Part shown: positions 23,576 through 35,623 of the stretch, piece after piece | Numbering within the stretch: position 1 is the stretch's first letter | How the letters are laid out: every line of letters starts with the position of its first letter | NCBI GenBank assembly: GCA_003988855.1 | Contig: QYAI01000121.1 | Coordinates: 124,001-188,000 of the forward strand | Source: Arachnopeziza araneosa | Taxonomy: Eukaryota; Ascomycota; Leotiomycetes; Helotiales; Arachnopezizaceae | Direction of reading: 5' to 3' | DNA length: 64,000 nucleotides | Position numbers and translations under genes: made by a program | Notes under the pieces: model-generated | Database searches by the model: none | The model's input: only the letters and a program-made list of their open reading frames with translations | What the model was told of the DNA's origin: nothing

Positions 23576-25298
23576 ATGGCCTCGTTGCAAGAAGCAGACG
23601 CTCAGGAGCCTCTCCTTTCCTCGTCATCTTCATCCACCACTTACGACGGAGAAGCAGGAGAGGCCAGTATCAAACCAAGTCGCAACGTCGAAGACACAGT
23701 TCTCCCAGAGACAGCTGTACTAGGCCGGAATCTCTCGTGGAACAGCGCCTATATCATTGTGATTTCCCGAGTCATCGGATCTGGCATCTTTGCCACTCCA
23801 GGATCCATTGTCAAATCAACAGGGAGTATTGGTCTTGCATTATTGTTATGGGTTGGAGGCTCTATCATTGCTTGGTTGAGTTTGGCTATTTCGCTGGAAT
23901 ATGGCTGCATGCTTCCCAGATCAGGAGGAGATAAGGTCTACCTCGAGTTTACTTATCAGCATCCTCGATTTCTCGCTTCGACTCTGGTTGCTGCTCATGC
24001 TGTTTTACTCGGTTTTACTGCTAGTAACTGTATCGTTTTTGGAGAATATGTACTCTATGCTTTCGGCATTGAAGTTACCGAGTTCAGCCAGAAAACTTTG
24101 GCTTTGGGGTTGATGACGGCCATCACCATTGTCCATGGTTGTTTCCTAAACGCCGGGATCAAAATACAGAACTTCCTTGGGTGGATCAAAGTAGGACTCA
24201 TCTTCTTTATGGCTTTGACTGGACTTTACGTCGTCCTCTTCAACGTCAAAACCTCCGAGTCTAGTAGAACGGCTTCAAGCCAACTCCACTGGGACCAGCT
24301 GTGGAAAGACTCAAACTGGAATTGGGGTACCTTGTCTACAGCCCTATTCAAAGTCTCGTACTCATATGCCGGTCTCCAAAACCTCAACAACGTTCTCAAT
24401 GAGGTCAAAAACCCCGTACGAACTTTGAAGACCGTTGCACCGGCAGCTCTTCTAACTGCTTGTGTACTCTACCTCCTCGTCAACCTCGCTTATTTCGTCG
24501 TTGTACCTCTGGAAGAAGTAAAGCAGAGCGGAGAACTCATTGCCGCTCTCTTCTTCGAGCGCGTTTTCGGAGAGCATTTCGGGAAGACGGTCCTCCCGCT
24601 CGCCATTGCGATTTCCGCAGCAGGTAATGTCATGGTCGTTACGTTCACATTAGTAAGTATCCCATTTCCTTTTCATTCCGAGAGATAGCTAACCTCCTAG
24701 GCACGAGTAAACCAAGAAGTCGCCCGCCAAGGATTCCTCCCCTATTCACACCTTCTCTCCTCATCCAAACCCTTCGGCGCCCCCCTCGGTGGTCTGATCG
24801 TGCACTACATCCCCTCCTTCCTGGTCATTGCGATCCCACCCCGCGGCGACGTCTACAATTTCATCCTCGACGTCGAAGGCTATCCCGGGCAATTCTTCGC
24901 TCTCGCGACGGCACTGGGATTGATCTGGCTCCGGTATAAGAGGAGTGATCTCAGACGACCATTCAAGGCTTGGCTTCCGGCCGTGTGGATCCGCATCGCC
25001 ATCTGTATTGCTCTCATCACGGCACCTTTTTTTCCACCGAAAAGCGGACAGGCTGATGTTGGCTTTTGGTATGCCACCTATGCCGTGGTTGGGATTGGGA
25101 TGTGAGTTCCGCTTCTTTCTTTACCGTATTTTGGGGGTGAAAAAGGCTGATTGAGATAGTATCCTCTTTACGATTTTGTATTGGTACCTGGCGTTTGTGT
25201 TGATACCCAAGATGTACGGATATAGGGTCGAGGAGGAAGTGGAAGTGTTGAGTGATGGGACGAGTGTGACGAGGTTGGTCAATGTGAAAGACGAATGA
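23576..25298 (+). CDS. amino-acid permease, high-affinity methionine permease-like (MUP1/LAT)
   Basis: An APC-superfamily transporter of the plasma membrane, importing amino acids with protons. Three exons (23576-24652, 24701-25101, 25160-25298) give 538 residues. A Ser-rich cytosolic N-terminus of about 55 residues precedes the first membrane segment, which carries the substrate-binding GSGIFATPG motif. About 12 hydrophobic segments follow, including SYAGLQNLNNVLNEVKNP, typical of the LAT/MUP1 branch, and ARVNQEVARQGFLPYS. The tail ends VTRLVNVKDE. Methionine specificity is inferred from family resemblance only. Confidence 0.88.
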
Positions 25299-25708
25299 TC
25301 AGATAGACTAGACTGGGAAGGACATAGATCTCTTATATTTGCTAATTTTGTTGCCTGTTTAATACAATATGATAGATATGTAGCACCGAGAATCTTAGGC
25401 GAAATTCCGAGCAATGGTCAGACATAAGATTGGCCTCAGATACTTTGAACCATGATACCATATTCTGTACTCACGAATGTCACACGAAATTCAATCCATC
25501 ATCCATCATCCTTTAAAATGAAATGGCCATGTTTGTTCCCCTCTATAACACCCTTATTCTTTAGTACAAAGAAGAAGTGCTAAATGCATCCGTTTGATGA
25601 AGGTTAATACAACCCCTCTATCCGCAACACCGTCCATTCCGGATCAAACCAAGTAAATAGTATCCTTTATACAATGCAATTCCTTCCCTCTTTCCTACGT
25701 GATCCGTC
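25299..25708. other. tail-to-tail intergenic spacer
   Basis: 410 bp between convergent permease and WSC genes, AT-rich, with tandem ATCC-type steps near 25498. No gene is seen. Confidence 0.35.
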
Positions 25709-28700
25709 TTAAGAGAACTCATATACTGAGAGTCTCAAACTGGCACCACAGGTTTCATCTGCGTCACCTGCACACTCAAAGTCACATTCACCGTTTGGTA
25801 CACCGAACGATCCCTGTGAGAAGGCGTTTCCACAGTAGCATTCTCGTCCGTACTCAACACCGACTGTAAAGAATTAGTATTGGCTTGTTTGTATTGTGTT
25901 AAAGGCGAAAGCTGTGATGCGGTTATGTGCATCACATAAGAACTCCAACCGGAGACGAGGAAATGAGAGTTTTCAGTTTAGGAACACTTACAATAATTAT
26001 ATCCAGCGCAATCCTCTGAGCACGACTCAATTGTCATAGTATCATAAGCTGTGGCTTTGGAAGGTAGAGCGCGTAGATTAGCCCCCTCGGTCTGGCAGCC
26101 GTAATATGTGTATGCTGCTGCAATAGGTACACCCGTCTGTTTGGTATCTGCTGGTGGAGCAGCTGATGATACATAAACGGAGAGATGACTACCAGCACCA
26201 CAGACCTCATCACCATCACCAGCGCATGGGAAGTAGCAAGCTGAAGCAACGGCAGCCGCGGAGTTGAATGAGAAGGTATTGCCACAATAACCTGAAAATT
26301 ATTAGACAAGGGAAATCGAAAGAGTGGGAAACTTGCATTCTCGTCCGTACTCGACTCCAAAATACACGAAACCGTCGCAGTCAGCGGCGCAAGACTCAAG
26401 AGTCATAGTGTCGTAGGCGGTCGTTTTCCCGGCCAAAGCCCTTCCAACTGTTCCTTCAGTTTGGCAGCCATAATATGTCCACGTTTCTGGACCTGTGGGT
26501 TGCGTGTTTGGCGTGGTTGGTGGGACGGTAGTCGAGCTAGTTGCAGTGCCAGTTGGGGCAGTGGAAGTACTAGTAGCGGTTGTAGCAGTTGTGGTTGTAG
26601 CGGGAGTTGAGCCAGTGGGATTGTAAGAGTAGACTGATAGACTGATTAGCAACGTAACGATGGATACTCTTCATATTTACCATTAAGTCTTCTGCCAGCA
26701 CCGCAGCTGTACCAACTCGTCAGCATATTATTGATCAAAGTGGGGCGGAAACTTACGTCTCATCTTCATTACCATCACATGGCATATTACATTCAGAGTC
26801 GTCGACTTGAATGCTGCCAGCTTGCAAAACATCACCACAATAACACTAATTCTATGAGTCGTGGTCATATCCGGAAGATTAGACTTACCTCGCCGCTCCA
26901 CTCAAGCCCGAACAAAGAAAATTCTGGAGTACAGTAAGAAGCACACATCTCAACAGTCATGCCTACATAGTCAGTCAAGGCTCCACCTGTCAAAGCTCGG
27001 GTGTTGGTAGCCTCAGTGTAGCATCCAGATGACTCATAACTTCCGGAACCTTGGACAGTCGTAGGAGTTGGGGCCGCTAGAGCAACTGAAGAAGTTGCAG
27101 ATGGGTTTGTTGGCGTTGCACTACATGAGTACACTGTATAATATTAGATTAAATCCAGAATCAGAGTCGGCGAATTACCATCTAATCGATTTCCTGCACC
27201 ACAAAATTCATATTGAGCTCCATCGCAAAGCATGTTACATTCAGTAACAGGTCTTACGATACTTCCGGGTTGCAATTGATTTCCACAATAACACTAGTAT
27301 TGTCAGATCATAGCAAAAAAGGCCGGTTTTTGACTTACTTCACCACTCCACTCAACACCAAAGAGTGAATAATTTGCAGAGGAACAGTAAGAAGCACATG
27401 TCTCAACAGTCATGGTCTCATAGTTGATGAGGAAATCATCTTTCAATGCTCGAGAGATCGTTCCTTCGGTGTAACAACCAACGAAATTACATTGACCGTT
27501 CAAAGCTGAAGGAACAGTGGATGGTGTAGGAATTGTTGGAACGTAAGCAGATGTTGATGAAGAGCTGGATGAGAGGGAAGTCGTGGACGAGTACCCCGAA
27601 GACGCTGCTGCTGGAGGATCTGTGCTGGCGCTTGATGCCGAGGAGCTAGTTGCCGCTGGAGGATCTGAAGAGGTCGAGCTTGATCCTGCGGCTGAAGGAT
27701 ATGAGGAGCTGGAGCTTGTTGCCGATGGTGGGTCTGAAGAAGTTGAGCTGGTCGCTGCTGGAGGGTCTGAAGAACTTGTTGCTGCCGAACTAAATGAGGA
27801 TGAAGAGCTAGAGCTTGCTGCCGCAGGGGGGTCCGAAGAACTCGAGCTTGTTGCTGCAGGGGGGTCAGATGAACTTGAAGAACTAGAGCTTGTTGCTGCA
27901 GGAGGATCTGAAGAACTAGAGCTTGTTGCTGAAGGGGGATCTGAAGAACTAGAGCTTGTTGCTGAAGGGGGGTCTGAAGAACTAGAGCTTGTTGCTGAAG
28001 GGGGGTCAGATGAACTTGAAGAACTAGAGCTTGTTGCTGCAGGAGGATCTGAAGAACTAGAGCTTGTTGCTGAAGGGGGATCTGAGGAACTAGAGCTTGT
28101 TGCTGCAGGAGGATCTGAAGAACTAGAGCTTGTTGCTGAAGGGGGGTCTGAAGAACTAGAGCTTGTTGCTGCAGGAGGATCCGAAGAACTAGAGCTTGAT
28201 CCTGCCGCTGAAGAGTACGAGGAGCTGGAGCTGGAACTTGCGGTCTAGTTTACAAGCCGTGTAAGTATAAATTAAACTGTTTGAGGAGGAAACTTACAAC
28301 AGTAACTGTGACAGTTGCTTGCGAGCAAGACCCAGTTGAACCATAGCTCGGGAAAATAGAAGCACTTGGAAAAGCGGAAGGAAAAGCGGTACTGCCAAAT
28401 AGGCTGTAGCAAGCAGTTGCTGCAGAAAGTACCGAAGAACAGCTAGCAACTGCCGATGGATCTAACGAAGAGCTTGAAGACGATGGAGAACTTGAGCTAA
28501 CAGAAGAACTCGCCGCGGAAGAGAACACGGTAGAACTACTAGCTGCTGCTGATGAATCTGACAAGGAGCTTGAAGATGATGGGGAGCTTGAGCTAATTGA
28601 AGTAGCTGCCGCAGAGAACGAGGTGGAACTACTAGCTGCCGCTGATGAATCTGACAAGGAGCTTGAAGATGATGGGGAGCTTGAGCTAATTGAAGTAGCT

Positions 28701-30102
28701 GCCGCAGAGAACGAGGTGGAACTACTAGCTGCTGCTGATGAATCTGACAAGGAGCTTGAAGATGATGGGGGGCTTGAGCTAATTGAAGAAGTAGCTGCTG
28801 CAGAGAACGAGGTGGAACTGTTAGCTGCTGCTGATGAGTCGGATGAAAAACTAGACGATACCGCGGAACCCGTGGAACTGGGAGAACTCCCAAAGCTAGA
28901 TGCTGTGGATAGATATGAGCTGCTAGCCGCCGCGGATGGATCAATTGAAGAGCTGGGAGAGGCGGGAGGATCACTTGATGTTGATACTGAACTAGAAGCC
29001 GCAGCTGGGTAACCTGTAGAACTGGATGGTGATGAGCTTACAACTGAGCTCGAGGCTGCCGCTGGGGTCGATGATGGCCAGCTTGGGTCCAATAGGGCAT
29101 CAAGAGCATCTCCAAATTCATACATCTCCAGACGTAACGGTCCACCACAATATTCGGAATGGTTTCCTGCGCAAGTCATTGAACACTGGGCAACACCATC
29201 GATGGCAGGGCCACCACCATTCTCGAAGCTGTTTCCACACCCTAGAACATATATTAGAGCGTAAGCATTTTCCACGTAAATATAAATGCTCACAACACTC
29301 GTCTCCGAATTCCACGCCTGCGAAGACATATCCATAACTTTGACAAGTTGAGGTACAACCGGCGATTGTCATTTCTGCTCCGCCCGGCAGGTTGACCTGA
29401 GTCTCAAGTATGCGTCCTGTGTCTCCTTCCCTATGAGACTAGTTGGTAGTTGATCAAATGATAATTGATAGACTTACTCGTAACATCCAATGAATGACCA
29501 AGGACCAACGCTAGCGGTGACTTCTGGTCCTGAATCGCCATTATAGAACAAATTCAGTCTATTCCCTCCACCACAAGACTCCGTATGATCTCCAGCGCAC
29601 GGGGTACTGCAGTCGTTTGGATCCGCAGGACCTGCATTACCTTCAAGGGTATTTCCACAGTCTATTCATATCACTAAGATCAGTGATTATCCAGGACTGT
29701 TATACTTGGGGCATTTACAGCATTCGTGATAATACTCAGTACCAGCATAGATGAATCCTTGAGACTCGCAGTATGCGATACAACTTTCATCTGTCATCCC
29801 AACATCATCGTCGTATCCTCCTCCAGTCAGAGTTCGGCCAACGTCGCTAGATTCTTGTAAGAAAGTGAACTTGGAAGTAGACATCAAGCTATTACATACA
29901 CATAGCATCCTAGAGATGTCCATGTTCCAGGCAAGACGGTGGGAACGAAACTCTGTCTTTTGTAGGGAGAATATGACCGTGCATTAGAAATAGTTGCCTA
30001 CAACATGTAAGTAAGCAAATTTCATGGTAGATATCCACTGACATAAAGAATGAATGACCAAAGGCCTAAAGAAAGTTTAGAGAGTGTGAGAACCATTTTC
30101 AT
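25709..30102 (-). CDS. large secreted protein with six WSC domains and Ser/Ala-rich repeats
   Basis: WSC domains are Cys-rich modules that bind cell-wall glycans. The gene has more than a dozen exons and encodes roughly 1,200 residues. The start MKMVLTLSKLSLGLW gives a signal peptide, and a dibasic KR lies soon after it. Two WSC domains follow (about 29.9-29.45 kb and 29.45-29.1 kb). Next is a long Ser/Ala/Pro-rich segment (29.05-27.55 kb) built from tandem repeats, probably heavily O-glycosylated. Four more WSC domains lie at about 27.5, 27.1, 26.5 and 26.1 kb; each has GCxTEG...RAL, ETCASYC-like and ECYCGN blocks. The C-terminus ends SLRLSVYEFS with no membrane anchor or GPI signal, so the protein is probably released or wall-bound. 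The exon 2/3 join (near 29.9 kb) is not in phase with any normal intron. Confidence 0.8.
27655..28200. repeat. 33-bp coding minisatellite in the WSC gene
   Basis: Imperfect tandem copies of a 33-base unit, encoding about 11 residues (five Ser, Asp-Pro-Pro, Ala/Ser, Ala, Thr) on the minus strand. Copies differ mainly at the Ala/Ser codon and by occasional loss or gain of codons. They lie between the second and third WSC domains. Confidence 0.85.
28551..28832. repeat. 93-bp coding tandem repeat in the WSC gene
   Basis: Three near-identical copies begin at 28551, 28644 and 28737 (93, 93 and 96 bp; the last has one extra codon). They encode a Ser/Ala-rich linker on the minus strand. High identity indicates recent expansion. 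Confidence 0.9.
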
Positions 30103-31304
30103 GGTTTTTGGTAAAGACTGTAAGGGATTGTGTAAGTATTAAAATGATAAAGAATGCATGAATGGCGAACGAGTGTAGCTACACCTCCGACAGTACGTCC
30201 TCAAAGAGCGCGAAACCTTGAGAATTCTGGGGATCTCGGAGTATAAGAAGGATGGCCAACGGATTCGTGGCTTACAGGGACCCATTTCCACAGAATATGA
30301 GGGCATAAGGAATTATGGAAGCCAATCGGAGTTCTCCAACATGATTGAACTGGAAGTGGGATAACAATGGTGATTCAGCCTTAAAGCCCAAAGAAGGTTG
30401 TGGCTTGAAGATGACACGATAAGCAAGGAGCGATTCTCGGCTCGAGTGACCGATATCAAAACAATCTTGCTAAAGAGAAACAATCTGTTGCAAATATTTA
30501 GATCAATCTTCATCCTAGTGGTCGCATCTACTGCGACTGCGAGCATAAAAGGCTTCAGTGATGATGTCTTTCAAGATTCAGTCCTACCAAATAGCCCATG
30601 TTCCTCTCTTACTCGTAGCTAGCCGAGCCTCATCTCCGCAATTCAGCCCTGTGGCTTGACCAAATTTGGAAGAGGTTTTTTTTTTCAATAATACGACAAT
30701 GACGACTTCATCAAAGCCAATCGTGCTTAGCAGCCACTGATTGTTTATTTCAATCAAGTTAGGATCCTGTCTCAGAAATGTGATGGCTCACGGTGCAATT
30801 GTTGCTCAAGTCGCTGAAATCATAACAAAATAACTAAAGAATCGAAGATGTGAGTGCACCCACCCGCCACGGCACGGGATGGCGAACAGTTGAACCCAAA
30901 GGCTCGGATAATTCGGCTTCTTGGTACGTTCGTATTGCCAATAGTCCGGCCAAAATGAAATCTTGATGCCGAAGATCCGTCGAGTTCTTATTAAAGGTGC
31001 TGCATGTTGAGAATCAAAACGTAATTTCCTGAAGTATGCGTCCCAGTAAAAACTTTTGGGGCTTGCGAAAGGGAAGCTTGTATTTCGAAGCAATTCCTAG
31101 AAACAGCGCGAGGCAGTAACTTCACACGTTGAAGGATATGAGGAATGAGCCAAAAATAAGGCGTTGAGGAGTTGCGATATTTATTACCCGCAGAGACACC
31201 CAATCGCATTTCGTCGAATGTACAGATATTGACACGCTTATACTCTCGCTGACGATGTCAGCAAAATGGAAAGATTATAACGATCAAGAGAAGAGACATA
31301 GTAA
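30103..31304. other. 1.2-kb intergenic region
   Basis: Upstream of the WSC gene and downstream of the dioxygenase. Short open frames occur on both strands but none has codon bias, introns or family features. A T10 run lies near 30676. No gene is called. Confidence 0.4.
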
Positions 31305-32719
31305 TCATGGCGCTGAAATTAGAACAGGTCCCATTGGACTGTCTGACGCTGCCAGGTTCGCTTGATGCATTGCTAAAATTTCGTTAACATACTTCTGTAC
31401 TGGGGTATGTATCACCTACTTCTGGGGCCATAATGATCGGGGTAGTCAACCGCTGAGTGAAAGATACTCTATTTCAAAATCAAACCTGAATAAAATAATG
31501 TGGACAAGTTTACATACCCAATTATCCCACAGCTGTACGTCGCCCTCCTCAGCAGGAGCCATAAAGACGTGTTCAGGTCGAATGATCCTCCCTTGTATAT
31601 TGTGCAGGAATTTTCTAATCTCAACGACATTGTCCACAACCGTCACCTCGCTTGTGGGTGTGGCTTTGAGAAACAATTTCCGAGTAACTATGCCGTGTAC
31701 TTGGAAAGCTTTTTGACCTAAAGGATTGATCCACACCATTGGGTACTACCATGGCGAAGTTAGCATGTACGACAGCTAATAAGTAACAAATACTTACTCT
31801 TTTGATCTTTACTGGGTCCCATTCCGGCATCTCTTCCATTTTGTGCTCTAATCCTTCAGTCTCCAACCCTAATCCATTTGGTCTTCCCTTACAATTCTCG
31901 ATCCACATATATGGAAAAGGTGCATACTGTCTGTTAATTAGCAAGAAAACTCAAGAAAGAAGATCATCTTACCTCAACCCAGCTATTATCGGCTAACATC
32001 TTCTCTTCTTCGCTTAACAATTCATATAATTGAAGATTGCTAACAAAAGCAGTTTGTCCAGGCTTGCACTTCATACTCAGCCCACTACCATCATCCCAAT
32101 TCACTTGAATATCAGGTCCTTGAGGCGTTTTAACAGCACGAAGAGCCGTGAAATGTGGTGGTTCTCTGTCATACAGAGGTGCATCAACATGCCATCTCTG
32201 GAATTGAGTATTGCCAGCAGCAAAAGATTCTGGAGATGGTGGATATCGATGAAAGCTATTGCTAGCTCCTCCCTTGAGGGTTACCCCCTTCACGCCGTAA
32301 TGGTCGTCTCCTTGGTATCCTTTGCCAATGAGCCTGATCTGAGGAGCTGAAGGAATACTATAGGCGTCTGCTTTCTACGTAACTTAGCGTGGAACAGATG
32401 AAAATGACAGACTTACAGAAAGCATTCCACCTGTCTTCTTGAACTGTTGAAGTGAGCCATGACCATGGACATTCTCTGGAGCATTCGGGTCAAGTCTTGT
32501 AACAAGCTCCCAATGTTTGATAGGGTCTAGGTCTTGTTGGTCCTTAATGACGAGAACTTGATATCTATGAGTTGCTCCCTTGAGAACTGCTAGGTCCTCG
32601 TTTGATAAATTATTCAGATCAAGTCCAGTGACTATTGCACCAAGATTCAGTTTCTTATCTTCTTCATGCTTGATTGGAGTTATCGTCATCGTGCTTTCCG
32701 AGGTTCTTGAAGGAGACAT
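31305..32719 (-). CDS. Fe(II)/2-oxoglutarate dioxygenase, XanA/TauD-TfdA type (copy 1)
   Basis: Six exons (32417-32719, 31973-32374, 31798-31926, 31518-31745, 31420-31468, 31305-31372) give 392 residues in perfect phase. The fold has the His-x-Asp metal pair in WHVDAPLYD, the distal His in SIFHSAVDYP and the 2-oxoglutarate-binding Arg in YGPRTMHQANLA. GAIVTGLDLNNLS near the N-terminus and YPMVWINPLGQKAFQVHG are typical of the fungal xanthine dioxygenase-like group. XanA oxidises xanthine to urate; assignment to that substrate is not secure, since the family has many members. A paralogue lies at 53028-54395. A TCGGCCGA palindrome sits about 110 bp upstream of the start and recurs near the paralogue. 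Confidence 0.87.
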
Positions 32720-33324
32720 TTTGACTCCGATGTATGATTTGAACAGTAATATTAACAAGCCCACTAAAGATCTAGCGAGGCAACGATGTTTACTTATGAA
32801 AATATACTGGTTTGGAGACTAGAAAGTGTCGGCCGAGCCAGCGGATGATAAGGAAAGAGAAAGGCGGGGTTGAGATAAGATGAGGCGAAGGTGTGAGAAA
32901 GTTGACGGATATGTCCGCTATTGCATATACGCTACATTCATGTTCAGAAGAGGGATTCGTGCAATTGGTCTTCAAACCTCCCGAACAAAGGAGTACGAAT
33001 TAGCTAGATTGTTACAATGGCCTTGTTAGAATGGCCAAGTGTTGAGGGTGCTCGAGTTAAGCAAGGCAATATCTACAAAGATTGTGATATCCTATAGATT
33101 AAGAGAATCAAGAAGCAAACATTAAGCTGGATTTTCAAGCCCGAGGTTGATGGAGAGTGGTTAATGTGGTTGAGGGTTGTTTGTCCAGCCTCGCGGAGAA
33201 GGCTGCGAAGCTCTGACCAAGATCTAAGAAACGTCACTCAAAGTCAACAAACATTCAAACTTTAAGGATCTGATAACACAACTTTAATGGGCCCGGGTTG
33301 AATACCAAGCCCCTATCTACTATA
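32720..33324. promoter_or_regulatory. divergent promoter region, dioxygenase copy 1 / ABHD11-like
   Basis: A 605-bp spacer that carries the TCGGCCGA palindrome at 32829-32836. The rest shows nothing specific. Confidence 0.4.
32829..32836. promoter_or_regulatory. TCGGCCGA palindrome (candidate Zn2Cys6 site)
   Basis: Exact 8-bp palindrome containing inverted CGG triplets with no spacer, 110 bp upstream of dioxygenase copy 1. The same palindrome lies upstream of the Zn2Cys6 gene and of dioxygenase copy 2. Confidence 0.45.
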
Positions 33325-34442
33325 ATGCCACCTCGATTAAGGCCTCTGCTCGTTGTAAGAGCATGTCGAAGCTACTCGACAGCCTCGAAAATCTCGCTAG
33401 CATTCGATCTTCATCAACCCGCGAACCCAGTTTCGAATGCTCCTGCACCAATTATTTTCATGCATGGACTCTTCGGATCCAAGAAAAACAACAGGAGCAT
33501 CAGTAAGTGAGCATAACTCATCTCTCCGGAATGAGCAGATATTAATAGACTCCAATAGAGCTCTTGCAAGAGATCTAGGGAGACCAGTTTATGCCATTGT
33601 AAGAGGGGAATCTACTCCTGATATGATTGACAAGCCTAAGAAAGTTAGGATCTACGAAATCATGGCGATTCCTTTCATAGCCCAGACCACGACTACCTAT
33701 CCATGGCAAAAGATGTAGCTGGCTTTATAGAAGAGCACAAACTCAGAGACACAACACTGATAGGACATTCCATGTCAGTATAACACGACACCTTCTTTGA
33801 GGACGTGCTGAAAGGAATAGGGGTGCCAAAACCGCCATGACGCTTGCTCTCTGCACTCCCGAAGTAGTAGCAGATATCGTATCTGTTGACAACGCTCCCA
33901 TCGATGCTGAGCTGAGGAGTGATTTTGGCAAATACGTCACAGGTATGAAAAAAGTTGAGGATGCTCGAGTTGAAAAACAGGCCCAAGCAGACCTGATTCT
34001 GCAGAAATATGAGGAGGTCAGACTCTGCGCTAGATTGAAGAGTAGTGGCTGATCTTTTAGTCCCTGACCATCCGACAATTCCTCCTCGGCAACCTTTATC
34101 GACCTACTGATAAAACCGCCCGAAAGTTCAAGATCCCGTTAAAGACACTAGGTAACGCTTTGCCTTATCTTGGAGATTTTCCGTATAAAGACCCGAGTGA
34201 GAGACGTTTCGAGAAACGAGCATTATTCGTTCGAGGCACAAAGAGTAAATATGTTCCAGATGAGGCACTGCCAATAATAGGCCAATTCTTCCCCAAGTTT
34301 GAGCTTGTTGATATAGATGCTGGACACTGGGTGATATCAGAAAAGCCAGAAATATTTAGAGAAGGTATGTTTACATCCTAGGAGGGAGGTGAGTGCTAAT
34401 GGGCGGATAGCTGTTGTAGAATTCCTAAAGCCTAAAGAATAG
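33325..34442 (+). CDS. alpha/beta hydrolase, ABHD11/YGR031W-like, probably mitochondrial
   Basis: Six exons (33325-33502, 33549-33598, 33649-33773, 33821-34016, 34061-34364, 34411-34442) give 294 residues. The N-terminus MPPRLRPLLVVRACRSYST is Arg-rich and non-acidic, as in mitochondrial presequences. The hydrolase fold shows PIIFMHGLFGSKKNN (oxyanion region), DLRNHGDS, the nucleophile elbow GHSMGAK and the catalytic His in DAGHWV near the end; an Asp in the SVDNAP block or later completes the triad. Family members are mitochondrial ester hydrolases linked to lipoyl-protein maintenance in animals; the fungal role is less clear. Confidence 0.9.
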
Positions 34443-34581
34443 AAGTTGTACATTCTAGTGTATAGGGTATCATACCATGCCATGCGTAACCATGCTCAAC
34501 GCTCTTGAAATCCTTTGAACTCCCATAACCCAGCCCATCTATCCAGCCCAATACCTCTATCTGTATTATAAATTCCAGCTC

Positions 34582-35336
34582 CTAACAACCACACCCGCCA
34601 CCTAATATCCCCTCCCCATCTCCAATGCTCACCGTTCCCCCCCTCGCCCTCCCACTACTCAGCAAATCCTTATCCGCCACAACAGCCTCCACAATTTCCA
34701 AGAACGGCGTCCGGAAACCCTCTCTCGTCTTCGCACTAACCTCACAAAACCCGACCGCACCCCTCTCATCCGCCATCTTGCGTCCCTCCTCCGCAGTCAC
34801 CCTCCGCAGACTCTCCCGATCCTTCTTCGCCCCCACGAGGTACATCTTTGCGCCAGGCATGGCATTGCTCTCCACCTCGTCGAACCAGCGTTCCATGCTT
34901 GTGAAGGAGTCGCGCGAGGAGATGTCGTAGACGAGGATGATGCCGTGCGCCCCCCGGTAGTAGGAGTTGGAGAGGGTGCGGAACCGCTCTTGGCCTGCCG
35001 TGTCGAGGAGGTTGAGTCGGTAGGGCGTCCCGTGTACTGAGAGCTTTTTCATCTGCGGGAGAGACGGAGCGTTAGTGGTTTGTTTGCTTGTGTGGTTTCC
35101 TCGCTGGTAATATGACTCGATACATGGAATGGAGGGAAAGGGGATCTACTTTGAAGTCTACACCGATGGTTGCCGTGGAGGATTCCGAGTCGAATTGATC
35201 ATCGCAATACCGAATTAATACTACAAGAATTAGATTTTTTGTGGTATTGGGATATTTTCATACGTGCTGATTTCCCTGCTCCAGAGGGACCTATCATAAG
35301 GATTTTGAGCGTGGGGATGGAATCGTCGGATGCCAT
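34582..35336 (-). CDS. Rab-family small GTPase, Rab18-like, with altered G4 motif
   Basis: A membrane-traffic GTPase. Three exons (35264-35336, 35150-35220, 34582-35052) give 204 residues. G1 is GPSGAGKS, the switch I Thr is in TATIGVDFK, G3 is DTAGQERFRTL and G5 is EVSAK. The usual NKxD of G4 appears as AKKD (in YLVGAKKDRES), so the base-specifying Asn is replaced by Ala. The C-terminus GGGCGC provides a CXC double-geranylgeranylation signal. The Rab18 label rests on the overall pattern (DFK-K-LSVHG...WFDEVE) and is tentative; other Rab groups are possible. Confidence 0.85.
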
Positions 35337-35623
35337 ATCGCAGAATCTGAACCTGAAAAAGTGTTGTTGTGGTGAGGAAAGTTGTAGGTAGTCACCAGGT
35401 CATACACGACGTCAGTGTCGCTTGAGACGCCACCAAGGCTGCCTCTACACGATCACAACACAATCTCACATGCAGAAGGAGATTCATGTGCTTTTTGAAA
35501 TTCGGAATTTATTTTGCTAGCACTATGCTAGAAATGGGCATACAAAGTCGCGCCATATGCCCCATAAGCAGACCTGACTTCATGCGTGACCGATCGAAAA
35601 CCCAACCCATCATGCTAGGCCCT

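Noticed and set aside
23153..23590. 145-codon minus-strand frame between the oxidoreductase and the permease
   Set aside because: Starts at a non-ATG codon, lies in the shared promoter and overlaps the permease start.
27583..28248. Long plus-strand open frame, Glu/Leu/Ala-rich and repetitive
   Set aside because: Antisense shadow of the Ser-rich repeat of the minus-strand WSC gene; Ser codons read backwards give no stops.
28623..29012. Second plus-strand acidic repetitive open frame
   Set aside because: Same cause: antisense of the 93-bp Ser/Ala repeat.
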